This document shows, one piece after another, positions 13,414 to 26,856 of a stretch of 64,000 nucleotides of DNA. This DNA is from Letharia columbiana (Eukaryota; Ascomycota; Lecanoromycetes; Lecanorales; Parmeliaceae), in assembly GCF_014066305.1 (NCBI RefSeq), contig NW_023501055.1, positions 186,001-250,000 on the forward strand, read 5' to 3'. Position 1 is the first letter of the stretch, and every line of letters starts with the position of its first letter. Below the pieces are notes generated by a model. The model ran no database searches and was not told the origin of the DNA. It saw only the letters and a list, made by a program, of their open reading frames with translations. The position numbers and the translations under genes are program-made.

Positions 13414-16400
13414 ATATATCGTCGATAAAAAAAAGCTTATAGCGACCTCGGTATATAAGTATAGAGTATTATAAAAGTAAATATATTAGTAATACTCTTA
13501 TATAATTAATTTCTTTCTTTTAGATATTACGATCGCAATCTCTATAATAAACTTCGAAGATTTCATTACTAAAGGCTTCTATAAATGCGTTTTTAATAGT
13601 AAAGATAATAGTCTTAGTGATAGTATAGTAGCGTAATCGTTCGCGAAAGGCTTTTATAAAGGCGTTATTAATAGTAAAGATAGTTAATAAGAAGATAGTA
13701 GCTCTAATAGTAAAGGTAGTAAGTTAGACGATATAGCGATCTTATAGTTTTTTATTAATTTCGGAGTATCGCCTAGCTACTTAATATTATATTATTAATT
13801 ATACTTAGAGTTATATTCTTTTTAACGTATTAGATATTTAATTAATTAACTCTTATTATAATATCTAATACGCTTATTAAGTAAGAATTATAGCTTATAT
13901 AATTTATAGTTATTAATATCGCCTTTTATATAGATAGAATTAAGCTTCTTCGATAGTAGCTTATAAAAAGAATTAATGCTAGTAGGCTATAATTCTAGCT
14001 ATATTATCGAGAATATAGGATAAACTCTTTAATAACTAGATATATCGAGGTGATATACTTATTTATTTATTTTAGTAATAATTTCGAAAGAGTTAATATA
14101 GCGTTAGCTAATTTTATTTATTTTAGTAATATTAATAGATTATAAAATAAAGTAGTTTTTATATAGATATAAGAGTATCTTATCTCTCTTTTTAAAGTAT
14201 ATAGGCTGATACTTATAATTATAGTAGAATTTCTAAGATATTTAAATAAAGTTTATTATATTAATAGCTTTAACTCTAGTAATAGTATATATCTATTATA
14301 ATAATTCGAATAATATAATAAGATTAAGAATTTTATTAAGAGAGAATTTATAAAATAGTTTATTCGATAACTTAGTTATAATAGTCGACTATATATTATT
14401 AAGTAGTACTTATATATATAAGAGAATAATAGATTATATTAAAGACTTCTTTAAGGTGTATAAGTAGAAGCGTAAAGTAATTTTAATCGTCTAGTTAATG
14501 CGTTTATTATTATTATTTATTTAGAGATAATAGGCGATAGAGTATAGTAGTTTAACTCTTAATTTATCGAATATAGCTTTTTATAGTTTTAATAGAAATT
14601 TAAAATCTCTATTAGATAGTAAGATCTTTAATATTTCTTAATTATTTATATCGAGGCAATTTAATAGAGTAATAATCTACTTTTTAATATTCTAAATAAA
14701 TTTATTAGAAATATAAGTAATCCGCTTTATGAATTTATTTATAACGATTATTATATAATTAAATTCCTTATTAGATAGTAGTATAATAAGGATAAAATTA
14801 AGCGTTAAAGTGTAAAAAGATAGAGTAAAACTCTTTATAGATTATAGATAATTATAAGACTTATAATAGCGAGTTTATAATATGAAATATTTAGAATAAT
14901 ATTTAATATAGTTATAAAGATACTTAGATAATCTCTATATATATTATAATTTAGAGATTATATTAAAAGATCTTTTAAAATCTAAATGATTATCGCTATA
15001 GGCGATTTCGAGAATATTTTTAATTAGCGATTAAGATATATATAATTACTTAAGATCGATGAATTTATTCTTATAAAAAATAAGGCTAAAGTTTATAGTA
15101 TTATAAATAAAAGAAAGCTTAACGCTTTTATTTTTAGTTATTAATTTTATATTAATATTTATAATATTAATAATTCTTATCTAGTATATATCTATATTAT
15201 ATTTAATAAAAAGCCTATTACGAAAAGCTTCGTTTATCTCTACTACGATAATAGAGTAATTATAAATATTATTATAATTTATTACTTATATAATATAGAT
15301 ATATAAGATATTAAGCTTTAAGTAATCTTCGAATAATATTAATTTATTAATATTTATAAGGCGTAAGAGAGTATTTAATATAATATATTTTTTACTAGGC
15401 TTATATCTTATATCGAGATAAAATTAATAAAGAAATTAAGAAGTATATATTAGTTATATATTTAGTTTTATTATAGATATTATAGAAGTAATAGAAGATT
15501 ACTTTATAATATCGAGAATAGCTAAATAATTAATTTAAATAATAATAAATCGCTTAGACGATTTTATAAGATATCGAATCTTCTTAATAATTTATATAAA
15601 TTTTATTATCTCGAGTTTTATAGGCTAATAGTTCTTCTCGGCGAAAGTTAATATTCTTAATAAGTATATAATTAACTTTATAGTAATTCTAGATAATTAC
15701 TTAATATTAGCTATAGTAATATATTTCTTTTTAATATAAAATATTTATATATTAAAATTCTATTTTTTAGAGATATCTAGATCTATTTATAGATCTTTAT
15801 TTAAATTAAATATATAAGTAATAAAGGCTTATTTAAAGCTTTCTATAGACTTTTAAAGCTTTATTTCTTTTATAGAAAAGCCTCTAATAAACGAAGTTTA
15901 AAGAAGTAAATACGACGTAAATTATTCTTAATTAATATCTCTTTAAATAAGTAAGTCTTTAGTATTTATAGAGAACTAGTAAGCTACGTATAGTAGTAAA
16001 TTAAACTTTTTAAATAGTCTATTAATTCGAGATAATATTTAAGATTATCGAGTATACTAGAATAGATAATCTTATTAATAACTTTTAACTTATTTTTAGT
16101 TATTATTATATTAAAAGAATTAATCTAATATCTTAATAAATTAATATTAAAGTATTTTAAGAAGATTTTTATAGATATAAAAATAATATTATACTTAATT
16201 AAGATTTAAAATATTTTTCGTAGATATATAATATACTTCTTTAAGGTTTTAAAGCTTAATATAATATTATCGATATATACTTAAATAAAGTCTTTAATAG
16301 ATTATAGAATTTTATTAATCTATCGCTATATATAAGCTATAAAATTTATATATTCTATAATTAATACATTAAAAGTTTCTTAGTCTTAATAAGAAATTAT

Positions 16401-18388
16401 AATAAGTATATAGCGATTATTATAGTAAATAAGTTATTAATAGAAGAAAGATATTATATCGAGTATAGATAAATAAATATATTCTAGTAATCTTATTATA
16501 ATATCTAATTATAATAATATAGAATATACGTCTAGAATAATAAGATTATTAAGACCTCTAATATCTATTATAGCTCTTTTCTTCTACTTATCATTTAATC
16601 GTCGAACGTATTATCGATTATCGCTCTATTATTAATATCTAGAGAATAGATTTTAATACGATTTAACTTTAATAGCTTATTTTACTAGTTATCGCGTAGC
16701 GTAATCTTTATCTAATTATATTTAAATACTTTAACGAAGTCTTTATCTTTTTATAAGATAAAAAATTTATTAATTAAATCTATTAAAATCTAAGTATTAT
16801 ACTTATTATCGTAAACTATAATATCGTTTAATAGTTTAATCTCTCTAATAAGATCTAATTAAGATATAATAATATTATAAATAAATTATAAGAGGTTATT
16901 TATTATACTTATTAATACTATCGTAGTAAGAATAGTTATTTTCTTAATCTAATTACTCGTAATAAACTTATTTATAAAAGATTTTAGCGAAGGCTTAATA
17001 AAAAAGATATTTTTATAATTAACTTCGTATAGTATATCTAAATAAAGCTTTTTAAAGATTTAAACGATCTAATTTAATTTATTTTTAATTAAAATTTTAA
17101 TAATATATAAATCTATTAAATAAGCGTATATAATTAAGTTTCGCTATACTATTAATTTGAAAATATAATCTCTCTTAAATAGTTTTTTAGAAGAGTTAAT
17201 AGATATTATAATATTAATATAAGATACTATAATTAAGACTTTATAGACGTAAATAATATATCTCTAATATAAATTATATTATTAATTAATAATATTAATA
17301 GTAGTAATATAGCTATTAATATATATCTTAATTTAAATAATATTAAATATAATCTTCTTAGAATTTATAATATTATTTTCTAGTAATATATAAGCTTTTA
17401 GATTATTAATAAGATAAATTTTTCTTTAAATATAATAGAGAATTTTACTATTATCTATCTTATTAATAGAGATATATATTAAGATTAAAACGTACTTATT
17501 AATATTATATATAACTAAATCTAAGCCCTTAATATAAAGAGATAAGACTATTCTTCGAATTTCTATAAGAGATAGTAATATTAATAGTTATAATTTATTT
17601 ACTAGAGTAACTCTATAATTAATATTAATATAAATCTTCTTATTAATTATATTAAATTATAGATATATAAAGATATAAGCGTAGTTTTATTCTCGAAAAG
17701 TAAGTCTTATATCTAGATTAGACTTTTTGATAAAGTTAGAGTTAATAATTTTAATAGAATCGAAATCTTAATAATAGAAGACTTTTAATTAATAAATAGA
17801 AGGCTTTTATTTAGCTATAAAAGACTTTTATAGATAGCTCTTCTACTTAACTATAAAAGACTCTTATAAATAGCTCTTTTATAAGTATTTATAAAGTTTT
17901 ATTTTAAATATAAATAATATATTATAGTTTTAATAGACTATATAAATATCGATAAAGTTAATATAAACCTCTTTATATAGCTATTCTTCATAATTATTAG
18001 CGGAGTTTTTCTTAAATAATTCGTCTTAATAAGCTTTTTATACTTTATTATACTCTTAAAAGATATTAAATTAATTCTTATTAATATAATTAGCTTAATT
18101 ATAAGCTATTTAATTATTATAATTAGTTTAATAAATAGCGGTTTAGTTATAATAGATATCTTATAGCTATTATAACTACTTATCTTTATTACTTTAATAA
18201 CCGCGATTATCTTATTTTAGAAATCTTTTATTTTAAGAAGAATTTAATTATTTAAATTAATTCGAGTATATCGAATCTAATATACTTGAAAGATCGGCGA
18301 TTTAAAGATATAGCGGTGTAATAAATAAACGATTATCTTATAAAGGAGCGTATTACTAATTTAGTTAATAATTGTATTATTAATTACA

Positions 18389-20915
18389 AGTAAAGGCCCA
18401 TGAATTAAATTTATGAAGTTGGATTTTTCTAAGTCAAATCGAACTCTAATCGCTTGCTATGCGTTTTTAACCTATATATAAATATATATATACGAAGAGA
18501 GGCGCGCTAAGGTCTAATTAGAAAGGTGTAATAATTACCTATAAAAAATAGAGAAAGATTATATTCTTATAATAAGAAGTATCGAAATATCGGAAAGAAA
18601 TAAAGATAATATGTTAATTAGTGATGTAAATCCCATATTATCTTCTACCGCAGTAAAATCATTCGAATAATGAAATAGCTGTCAGAGTAAGACATCGAAT
18701 AATTTCAATTTATTTAAATATATATCGTTTCGAAGTAATGATTTAATATAGAATCGTAGAGAGTATATAAGGTAGGATCTTAAAGAGCTAAGTCGTATTC
18801 TTAACAATAATAATCTTATTACCGCTTAGTTTCTTCGTAGTATTCTCCGCATTTACCTATTATAGTTTCTTCTCTTACTTCTTAATATAGTAAGAATAAT
18901 AGATTAAGTTATAGTAATATTCTTCGCTTACTAAGTAATAATTTAATATAAAATCGTAGAGAGTATATAATATGGGATTTTGAAGAGCTAAGCCGTATTT
19001 TTAGTGCTAAGGACCTTATTACCGCTTAGTTTCTCCGTAGTATTCTCTATAGTATTCTCCGTAGTATTCTCCGCATTTATCTATTATAGTTTCTTCTCTT
19101 ACTTCTTAATATAGTAGGGATAATAGACTAAGTTATAGTAGTATTCTCCGCTTATTAAGTAATAATTTAATATAAAATCATACTTAATACTAAGGGCCTT
19201 ATTATCGCTTGATTTCTCCGTAGTATTCTCCGTATTCGCCTACTATAGTAACTTCTCTTATATTAGCTAAGTAAATTAATATAAGATCGTAGAGAGTAGA
19301 CTTATTATATTACTACTACTAATAACTATCTTTATAATATTCTTCGCATTTATCTACTATAGTAGTTTCTTCTCTTACTAAGTATCGAACTAGTATAAGA
19401 TCGTAAAGAGTAGGCCTATTATATTACTACTGCTAATGACTATCTTCGTAATATTCTCCGTAGTATTCTTTATATTCGCCTATTATAGATTCTTCTCTTT
19501 CTTTTTAATATAGTAGAAATAATAGACTAAGTTATAGTAGTATTCTCTACTTACTAAGTAATAATTTAATATAAAACGATTAAGTTATAATAGTGTTCTT
19601 CGCTTACTAAGTAATAATTTAATATAGAATCGTAGAGAGTATATAACGTGAGATCTTAGAGAGCTAAGCCGTGTTCTTAACGATAATAGCCTTATTGCCG
19701 CTTAGTTTCTTCGTAGTATTCTCCGCATTTATCTATTATAGTTTCTTCTTTTACTTTTTCTCTTATAGAGTATTAAACTAAGTGGCTAGCTAAGTAGCTA
19801 ACTAAGTAAATAACTAATATAACGTGAGATCTTAAAGAGCTAAGCCGTATTCTTAACGATAATAGCCTTATTACCGCTTAATTTCTTCGTAGTATTCTTC
19901 GCATTTACCTATTATAGTTTCTTCTCTTACTTCTTAATATAGTAGAAATAATAGATCAAGTTATAATAGTATTCTCGCTTACTAAATAATAATTTAATAT
20001 AGAATCATAGAGAGTATATAACGTGGGATCTTGAAGAGCTAAGCCGTATTCTTGACGATAATAGCCTTATTGCCACTTGATTTCTTCGTAGTATTCTCCG
20101 CATTTACCTATTGTAGTTCCTTCTCTTACTTCTTAATATAGTAGAAATAATAGGTTAAATTATAGTAATATTCTTCGCTTACTAAATAATAATTTAATAT
20201 AAAATCGTAGAGAGTATATAACGTTCGAACGCGTTTAGTATAACTATAATATTTAAATATTAATTTAACTCATCTATCGCTGACTTAAGAGAAATATATA
20301 GAAGAGAATATATTCGTTTCGGGCTCTTTTTAAGAGCTTTTTAACGCGTTTATAAGCAGTAATAAATAGCTATTAAGCTCACTTACGGCCTCAATTATTC
20401 AGTAATAATAGAATTTACCGAGAGATAACTTAAGGGCGTTAGTAAGGGGCTTTAATTAGACGAGGGATATCGAAGACGATTATATTCATATTAATGAAAT
20501 TAATAGAATTAATAGAATTAATAGAATTAATAAAATAATAAAAGAATAACAAATAGATAAAAGAATTATTATTCGATCCCGGACGCGTCTAGTATAACTA
20601 TTATAATTATTATATTTAAATATTTATTTAATTTACTAATAGTAGATTAAACTTCATAATTTTTATAGCGTTAGAAAGCGTAAAGCGAGCTTTATAATTT
20701 GAGAAATTATAAAGTAACTATATATATCGCAAGCTAAGTACTTTAAAGTGTAAAACTTCTATATATAAATTTTTAATAAGGGAAACGCGGGAGGGCTATC
20801 GGGCTAACTTAGCCGGTCTAATTAAAGGGCGTAGCGAACCTAAATTAATAATTAACTGCACATACAAATTCAAGATTTTCAAGCTCAGCCCTATCTTATT
20901 CTATTATATATACTG
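18389..20915 (+). repeat. Nested insert bounded by R1 ends
   Basis: It begins AGTAAAGGCC and ends TCTTATTCTATTATATATACTG, the same ends as the R1 copies elsewhere in the window, but contains about 2.5 kb instead of about 0.5 kb. It splits the gag-pol relic of the minus-strand gypsy element, so it inserted later. Possible target duplications are ATTACA (18,383-18,388) and ATTATA (20,916-20,921), which differ by one C-to-T change. This suggests the short R1 copies are internally deleted derivatives or vary in internal content. No coding region was recognised; most of the inside is the tandem array below. Confidence 0.5.
18735..20225 (+). repeat. Degenerate tandem array, unit about 200 bp
   Basis: Seven or so imperfect units. 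Each contains a hallmark taataatttaatataaaatc followed by gtagagagtatataacgtg, then gagctaagccgtattctt, gccttattaccgcttagttt, cgtagtattctccgcattta and ctattatagtttcttctctt. Hallmark starts fall near 18,738, 18,940, 19,168, 19,557, 19,608, 19,990 and 20,187, so the spacing is about 200-230 bp with some partial or rearranged units in the middle. Composition is less extreme than the surroundings. No open reading frame runs through it. Possible roles are the internal array of a non-autonomous element or a local satellite. Confidence 0.75.
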
Positions 20916-22622
20916 ATTATAAGCGTATTATTCTCTATTATAAGATTTATTTAATAATTAGAAGACTATCGCGAATAGAATTAAGACTAAAAGAAGTTAA
21001 ATAATTAATTTTTATAGTTTTACTAATCTTAATAATTAATATTTAATTAATCTTATTAAAAAAATTATTAAAAGATTTAATTATTATATTATTACTATAG
21101 TAATTAATTTTATTAAAGCCTTTAATAAAATAGCTTAGATATTTTAAATTATATATCTTTTTTTAATTTAAATATTTAAATAAATAAAGAAATCGATATT
21201 ATAATAGACGGCGGGTCTATAAAAGTATATAAGTTTACTATAATATCTTAATAGATAAATATTAATTAATTTTTAATATTATTTATATTAATAGACTTAA
21301 TATAACGAATAACTACTTATATATAACCCGAAGGCTCTCTTCTATTATATATATCTATTAGAATATACTTCTCGATAGTAAGATAAGCGAGTATTATTTT
21401 AATCGATTTCTTAAATCGTCTTAATAGTATTTTATACTATTTCTTAATATCGTTATTTACTTATAAATTAAGCTTTTTAAAATCTAATAATTTAATAATA
21501 TATTATAATAACGCTATATCTCTTAATATTATATTAAGATTAATTTTAATTATAATTTTTTTTTTATAATAGCTATATCTTATAATTATTTAGTAAAAAG
21601 AATAATATTATAAAAGTAAATATCTTTACTAATTATAACGATCTCGTTTTCTTTTTTAAAATTTATCGAGATAAAGATCGAAGTAGCTAAGATTTAATAG
21701 ATTTTATTAATCGAAAATATTTAATAAAGTAAATAGTTTTCTAAATAGATCTTATAACTCTAACTATTTTATAGAGTTTATAGGGCTAGATAATATTTAT
21801 AAATTCTATAATATTTAAATAATAGCTTTTTAAATAGTATTATTAATATCTTACTAAAACTATTAATAATCGAGAGAAAGATTTAGAGTTATAATATTAT
21901 TATAGATCGTAATCTCTATAGAAGTCTTAAATATAGAAAAAGAATATCTATTAGATAAGCTTATTAATATAAAGCTTCTTACTTAAGTAAGATTTAAAGA
22001 TTTTTATATAACTAATAAGAAAGAGCTTAATAAAAATAAATTTAATAAGATAATATTAATTAAAGAAGATTTTAATAGCTCTGCTAGCTATATAGTAAGA
22101 TTATTAAAATCTCTAATTATTTTATAAAAGAAAGGCTTATTAATAGTTTAGTCTAATAACTATAATATTAATAATTTAAATTCTAAAAAATTAAATCTAA
22201 TTTTTACTTTATTATTTTATAATATAGATAAAAGTCTTAATAGCTCTAAAGACTTAAAAGTATAAGTAATAAAATAATAAATTATAGATATTATTAAAGG
22301 CTTTAGTAGATTAAGATATAAGTATACTATTTTAATAAAGTCGTCGATTCGAAAGGCTAATATAATTACTTTTTAATTAATATAGATATAGATAATATCG
22401 ACGTTAAAAAGATATTTTATTAAATTAAAATTATTTATTAGATTAATAAGGTAGTAGAGGCTTTAATTAGTAAATAAAAGAGTATTAGCGAAAGGCTTTA
22501 ATAGTAGAATAATTATAAAGAATTAAGTAAATAAAGTATTATTAAATAAATAAATAATGATGGAGAAGCTTCTAAATTATTCGATAGTTAATTGACATCG
22601 AATAATAATATTACTATTATAT

Positions 22623-22801
22623 TATAAGAGTAATATGAAAATATAGATATAAGAGTAATATATAGTAAAGATGATTATTCTTTTATTAAGAAGTAACTAC
22701 TTATAATACTAAGCTAAGATTCTTATTAAGATATCTTCTTAATAGATACGAAGGTATAGTAAAATTATATATCTATATAGTTACGACAGCTTACTATAAT
22801 A
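22623..22801 (-). repeat. 5' LTR of the minus-strand gypsy element
   Basis: Direct repeat of 13,234-13,413, differing mostly by C/T and G/A. It is followed directly by the GTATT duplication (22,802-22,806). Confidence 0.75.
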
Positions 22802-22806
22802 GTATT

Positions 22807-25307
22807 ATAGCTTTAAAGAATACTTAAGTATCTATTAATAAAAGAAGCTTACTCGATAAATTTAATATAAAGTTATTATTAAGCAATATAGGTCTAAAAA
22901 ATCGATTTATAAATATAAAAAATTAAGGCTATAGCGAAGATATCGAACGATTTTAATTCGACTAAAAACGGGATATTTAAGATATTATTAAGTTGCTTAT
23001 AGAAAGCTCTAGTAATTAAGTTTATATACTTTATTAAAATCTATATCGAGTTCGAAGTATTTATTATACTTTTATATATAAGTTTAATTCTTATTTATAA
23101 AATCCTCTATCTTAATAAGATTTAAACTCTTTATATTAAAAATAGAGTAAGTTATAATCGAGTATTTACCCTTCTTTATATTAGTCTTAACCTTTACTTT
23201 TATATATTACTTCGCGAATCTTTTAATCTTTTCTTAGATTAATTTCTCGATAAATTATTAATATTTAAGCTATATTTCTATAATACGTTTCTTTAACTAA
23301 GACGTAGTCTAATTTCTTATTATTAAACGAATTAAATCACAGAAACGAAGTTTTAATTTCTTTCATATATTATTTATTAGACTATTATTTTTAAAATTAT
23401 ATTTAATATACTTAATAAGATTATCGTAGAATTTAAGAAATAATTAACTTTCTTAATTTAATTTATTATAAATATATTAATAGATTATCTTAAGAATAAA
23501 TAAGAATATCTTATATACGTTATTTAAATAATTTAGAAGATTATTAACTATAGAGTATAAGCGATATCGTCGTCTAATAAATACGTACTAACTAGCTTTC
23601 TCTTTAAGTCTTACTATAATATAGATAATTTTAAAAATATTAATAAGAAAATAATTATTATTATAAATAAGCTTATCTTAAATTCTTATTTTTTAGTTAT
23701 CGAATAGTATTAAATTAATATCTATAAAGATAGATAAATTTAATAGTCTTAGACTAAGTAACTATCTAACTAGCTATAAAGAGATTAATCGATATCGATA
23801 TACTCTTAATATTTTAAAATCTTATAAAGTAGATAATAATAGGGACGAAGGCGGAGTAGAGATGTCAGGCGAGTTTTAGCCTTACGTCTCCTCTTAATTA
23901 ATATAAAATGGGAAAGGAGGCGAAGTAGAGATATTAGGCGATATTCTATAATATCGCTAATAAAGATTCTTAATAGATAGAGAATATTATATATATAGTA
24001 TATAAAGTAATAACGAGTTAGAGAATAAGTATCTTCTATATAAATCGTTATATATAAGATAGAGCTAGCCGCGATATATAGATAATCGATAATATAAAGA
24101 AACGTATTTTAATATTAATATAGGTGAATTTAAGTAAGAATTTAAGAAACTTATAATATATTAAATATAGATGAAAATAGAGCGAAGAAGATAGATATAA
24201 AAATAATAATTTTGATTAAGCTTTCTTAAATAGTATCTCTATCGAGTAAAATAAAGAGATCTCTAGAATTCTAATATTATAAAGATATATATAAGTTAAG
24301 AAAGATAATAGATCTCTATATTAAGAGTCGAAGTTTAACGATAATACTCGAAATAATATTTCTTTTATTTTTTAATTAATTAAGTCCATCTATAAATCTA
24401 AAAATTAATTTTCGTATAATTTTCGCCGAGTTTATACGATTAGTACGATTTAGCCTATTTAGTAGACTTTATCTATATTTAAACTCTTTTCGTTAATTCT
24501 ATTAGTTTAATAATTTTAAAATTTTTTAGTAATTTTAAAAATTTTACGTAATATACTTTAATATACTCTAAGTACTATTCTATATATATATAGTATTAAT
24601 ATATATTATTATTAATATATATATTATTATACGCTATATTAGAGTATTATCTACGCGACTAATTTTATTAAATTATTTAATTCTATAGTTAAATTTAAGT
24701 TAGCGTTAATACTTATTATTATAAAATCTTATCGTTATAACGTTAATTATTAGAACTTTTCTTTTTTTATATATATTACTATTAAATTAATAGAACTAAT
24801 AGAAAAGATTAGAATAGTTATTAAATCGATGAAATTTAAACGAATTCTAATTAGATTTACTAATTCGACGAATTTTGTAATTTCCGCGACATACGCGCGA
24901 TTAGCAATTTCAAATTTTATAGAAACTTTTTAGATTTATAGATGTCGTCGTAAAGACTATAAGTACTTTAAATAATATTCTTTTAAGTAATAGAAAATCC
25001 GCCGAGGGTCTATTATTCGATAATAGACTTTTTATAAGAAACGAAGCGAAGAATAATTTCTTATATTCGATATAGGGGACTCGTTTTTTTTTAATAGATT
25101 AGATTAATATTAATAATATAGATTTTCTAATATAGATTCTTTTATCTAATATAGATATCTTATAATTTAAATATATGATAAGGCTTTTATATAGTAGAAA
25201 TATCTAGCGTTTTCTTTATTAGACTTAATCGCTTACTTTAAATAGAAAGTAAAAAATCTATTAATTCTCTTCGTCGGGCTAAGAAATATAAAGAAGCTTT
25301 ATTATAA
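22807..25307. other. AT-rich relic DNA, unassigned
   Basis: No gene. A variant of the recurrent motif atcgaacgattttaattcga lies near 22,944, and a partly preserved GC-richer patch (about 23,840-23,935) carries a duplicated ggcgaagtagagatattagg-like phrase. No terminal repeats or protein motifs could be assigned. Confidence 0.35.
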
Positions 25308-25473
25308 TATTAGAATTAGTATAAATACGATATTAGTATAAGTGAGATAGAACGAGGATAATAAGGCTATCGAACTATATAGATAAAAAGGAGATATAAT
25401 ATAGTAGAAGATATCTTCGTTAAGGTTCGCTAGTTATAGAGCTAAGGGGTATATTAAGAGTACGCTTATAATA
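25308..25473 (-). repeat. Gypsy LTR copy 1 (same family as 29,525)
   Basis: About 166 bp matching the reverse complement of the LTR at 29,525-29,688, recognisable by ggctatcgaactatatagat and, near its end, gcttataata. It is preceded by atataaagaagctttattat, the sequence that also precedes copy 3, so it is probably the 5' LTR side of a minus-strand copy cut off on its left. Confidence 0.75.
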
Positions 25474-25477
25474 CTAA

Positions 25478-25642
25478 TATTAGAACTAGTATAGATGCGA
25501 TATTAATATAAGTGAGATAGAATAAAATAATAAGGCTATCGAACTATATATATAGAAAGAAGATATAATATAGTAGAAGATACCTTCGTTAAGGCCCGCT
25601 AGCCATAGGGCTAAGTAATATATCAAGAATACGCTCGTAATA
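25478..25642 (-). repeat. Gypsy LTR copy 2, tandem with copy 1
   Basis: A second reverse-complement LTR copy starting only 4 bp (CTAA) after copy 1. It keeps more of the original sequence (aaggcccgctagccataggg) than copy 1. An ORF of 72 codons across this interval on the minus strand is a chance frame within the LTR. Confidence 0.8.
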
Positions 25643-25839
25643 CTACCCCTCTCTCTTAAATAGCCATAGTCCTTATAGCTAATAGACCGAAGATGCAGGC
25701 TCATTACTTGCCTTATATCTTTAAATATATATAGCCTCTATTCGTTCTAACTGGAGAGGATTTGCCGAGGTATAGCGGTAGCAGTCGAAAACATCGGATA
25801 ATTTTAATTCGTTTAAAAATATTATATCCGAGGTTTTAC

Positions 25840-26165
25840 CGGATCGTATGCTGGTCTTGACTGTGCCATGCCTGCCATGTTACCCTGCAGAGATCCCGGA
25901 GATGTAGTCCACATCTTGCCTGCGTGCCAGCAAGATTCTCCGAGTTCTTCTCCTTACCCAGTCTTGTTGTTATAGACCTTCTTGCCTAGTCTTATTGCCA
26001 TAATCCTTCTAGCCATAGTCCTTCTTGCCATAGTCCTTCGATAGAATTGAAGAAAATCTAACGTATGCATTCATCATATTCCCCCAACACCTGTTGGCAG
26101 CCTGGCCTAGGAGCTTCAAGGCTGTAGATTTGCCCTATATCTCCCGTACTCTTACCATCAAAAAT
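25840..26165. repeat. Less-mutated island with CCAACA-CC-TGTTGG junction
   Basis: About 325 bp with normal CA/TG content inside RIP-mutated DNA. It contains a small degenerate array built on cttcttgccatagtc (about 25,978-26,040) and the palindrome CCAACA-CC-TGTTGG at 26,084-26,097. That palindrome resembles an LTR end (..CCAACA) facing an LTR start (TGTTGG..), as at an LTR-LTR junction of a Ty1/copia-like element, but no second copy of a flanking LTR was found here. It has no open reading frame. Confidence 0.45.
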
Positions 26166-26419
26166 CTATCCTTCGTTTTATCTTCTTCGATTCGTAAGAT
26201 CTGGTAAAAAGATAGGAGGTTGAGAAGAATCGAATATATTAAATATCATTTAATAGTAGGCTTACTATATATGTTATCGATATACTTAGTAAAGAGATCG
26301 ATATATATCATTTTAAGACTATTTCCGTCGTCGTTATAGTAAACTTATTATAGTATTATCGATATACTTAGTAAAGAGATTATATATTTACTACTCTTAT
26401 AGTAAACTTACTATTAATA

Positions 26420-26692
26420 TAGAAATTATAACGATTTCTTTCTATTATTAATTCGCTAGTTATACGAATAGTCTCTATATCTTATTTATTCCTCGCCTAT
26501 AGTTTTAGCGAGTTCGATTCGCTATAAAATCGAGTTACTCGTCTTATAAGCTTATTTAGAAATACGATAACTTAACTTAGTTTCTTATTAAAGCCTCTAT
26601 TAGCGTATTTCTTTAAATTCGTTCGCTAATTCGAATAAAGTATATTCGATTATATTTCTCTTCGTTAAATATATAAAGAAGCTTTATTATAA
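26420..26692 (-). pseudogene. Gag-leader fragment of a minus-strand gypsy copy
   Basis: On the minus strand this matches the region just inside the 5' LTR of the element at 29,525 (29,700-29,930): the shared words include aatttaaagaaa, gaggctttaataagaaacta and agttaag. It directly abuts LTR copy 3, so together they are the 5' end of one truncated element. Almost every Gln codon position reads as a stop. Confidence 0.7.
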
Positions 26693-26856
26693 TATTAAAA
26701 TTAGTATAAATACGATATTAATATAAATAAGATAGATAGAATAATAAGACTATCGAATTATATATATAGAAAGAAGATATAATATAATAGAAGATATCTT
26801 CGTTAAGGCTCGCTAGTTATAGAATTAAGTAATATATTAAGAGTACGCTCGTAATA
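26693..26856 (-). repeat. Gypsy LTR copy 3 (5' LTR of a truncated copy)
   Basis: 164 bp, the same length as the LTRs of the younger element, reverse orientation, ending acgctcgtaata. It is the most strongly mutated of the three minus-strand copies. Confidence 0.8.

Larger units (their letters stand above)
13234..22801 (-). mobile_element. RIP-mutated Ty3/gypsy retrotransposon, interrupted by a nested repeat
   Basis: The element is bounded by direct LTRs and GTATT duplications. Pol relics read on the minus strand. Around 16,280 there is VYIDNIIL, the RT catalytic Y-x-D-D motif with the second Asp changed to Asn. About 80 residues further on (near 16,030) YYLELIDYL corresponds to the YxGLxGxL region after RT. 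Near 15,370-15,420 LDIRYKPSKKYI followed by LNTLSYAL matches the end of RNase H. The order RT then RNase H, running toward lower coordinates, confirms the minus orientation and places integrase at about 13.5-15.3 kb. Subtracting the nested insert leaves about 7.0 kb, a normal full length. A tRNA primer site and a polypurine tract are not obvious. Stops are frequent, so it is inactive. Confidence 0.8.

Noticed and set aside
25486..25704. 72-codon minus-strand frame
   Set aside because: It lies within the tandem gypsy LTR copy and has no coding character.
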